A DNA stretch of 64,000 nt from Nymphaea colorata (Eukaryota; Streptophyta; Magnoliopsida; Nymphaeales; Nymphaeaceae): positions 2,116,704-2,180,703 of the forward strand of contig NC_045139.1 in the NCBI RefSeq assembly GCF_008831285.2. The letters are read 5' to 3'. The first letter of the stretch is position 1; every line of letters begins with the position of its first letter. Both the position numbers and the translations under genes were made by a program. A model generated the notes under the pieces. It made no database searches and had not been told where the DNA came from. It saw only the letters and a program-made list of their open reading frames with translations. Of the stretch, positions 63,492 through 64,000 are shown piece by piece.

Positions 63492-63820
63492 CTTTTGGAT
63501 CAAGCACATCAAAATTTATCCTCAATCTTTCAAGAATATCTTTATCTTGATCTTCCTTCAACCTTTCCCACATAACTCTCCATTCTTTATCAGTTTTCAG
63601 ATAAAAAAAATGTCATCCAATCATGGCGAGGGCAAATAGTAGCCCAGCAGCAGTAGACGCAGCCCCTCTATCCCAAATGCATGCCAACAAAACCAATTCG
63701 TGCTGCCACAGCCAACTCGCTGAGTTGTGATTCATCATCGAGAACAAGCAAAACCTTCTTATGCTGCATTTGTTCTGCAAATCCCATTTGAACATCAACC
63801 CTCAATTAATTAATTAACCT
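63471..63820 (-). pseudogene. Decayed NBS-LRR (NB-ARC) fragment
   Basis: On the minus strand two pieces of NB-ARC can be read. The first, starting near 63,810, gives EQMQHKKVLLVLDDESQLSE, the kinase-2 motif, and runs into an in-frame stop. The second, from 63,573, gives MWERLKEDQDKDILERLRIN and FDVLDPKEK, the ARC2 start. The roughly 100 residues normally between them are missing. The ARC2 frame is then disrupted by a 21-base A tract (T on the plus strand, 63,471-63,491). No start, P-loop or LRR is visible in the window; more may lie to the right. Confidence 0.75.
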
Positions 63821-64000
63821 AAATAATTATTATTCGAATATCTATTGAAATTTGATTAGCTTTCTCGTGGCATTATGCTTATATAATTTGGACCGCTCAT
63901 CTGAGGCTATTGAAGAAAACTTAAAACAAAAATCCAATTAAAGAAATTGAAGAGCGGCCCAAACACCGGGTGGCTAGTCATAGGGAAAGTCTGGTGATGC

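Noticed and set aside
1..64000. CRISPR arrays, operons or bacterial-type systems
   Set aside because: Intron-rich plant genes throughout; no direct-repeat/spacer array of that kind was seen.
1..64000. tRNA or rRNA genes
   Set aside because: Scanning for A/B-box-like strings and cloverleaf arms by eye gave nothing convincing; a covariance-model search would be decisive.

Overview
This is nuclear DNA of a flowering plant. The genes are split by many AT-rich introns with GT-AG borders, and several are plant-specific: a WAK-type galacturonan-binding protein, plastid anthranilate phosphoribosyltransferase, and the two-subunit form of ATP-citrate lyase. The intact-looking TIR-NBS-LRR gene argues against a grass, because grasses lack TNLs. 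A non-monocot or an early-diverging angiosperm fits; the species cannot be fixed from the sequence alone.

Layout. (1) 1-2,313, minus: signal recognition particle receptor beta, with its 3' end beyond the window. (2) 3,060-5,450: intergenic, with an orphan leader-like pyrimidine tract and a MITE. (3) 5,556-7,331, plus: a kinase-less WAK-like cell-wall-binding protein. (4) 9,710-14,764, plus: ATP-citrate lyase subunit A, 12 exons, 423 residues. (5) 19,935-23,594, plus: anthranilate phosphoribosyltransferase, 10 exons, 413 residues. (6) 25,055-28,076, minus: a CPFC glutaredoxin with an N-terminal myristoylation-type sequence. (7) 30,516-39,041, minus: a 13-exon, roughly 1,074-residue membrane protein of the plant family loosely labelled polycystin-like; one of its introns has a GC-AG border. 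(8) 39,050-47,200: repeat-rich intergenic DNA with MITEs, a 71-bp tandem repeat and microsatellites. (9) 47,199-52,675, minus: a young Ty1/copia retrotransposon whose LTRs are nearly identical but whose gag-pol frame is broken twice. (10) 55,893-62,089, plus: an L6-like TIR-NBS-LRR gene with an N-terminal membrane anchor and a frameshift in its LRR region. (11) 63,470-63,820, minus: a decayed NBS-LRR fragment, pointing to a small resistance-gene cluster at the right edge.

The genes do not form a pathway unit. The single-copy housekeeping genes (SRP receptor, ATP-citrate lyase, tryptophan synthesis, glutaredoxin) lie in the left 40 kb. Transposons and disease-resistance sequences fill the right 25 kb. 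Splice borders were placed by hand; for each complete gene the phases add up to an open frame. The best candidates for new biology are the polycystin-like membrane protein, the membrane-anchored TNL with its frameshift and recent internal LRR duplication, and several unnamed small repeat families.
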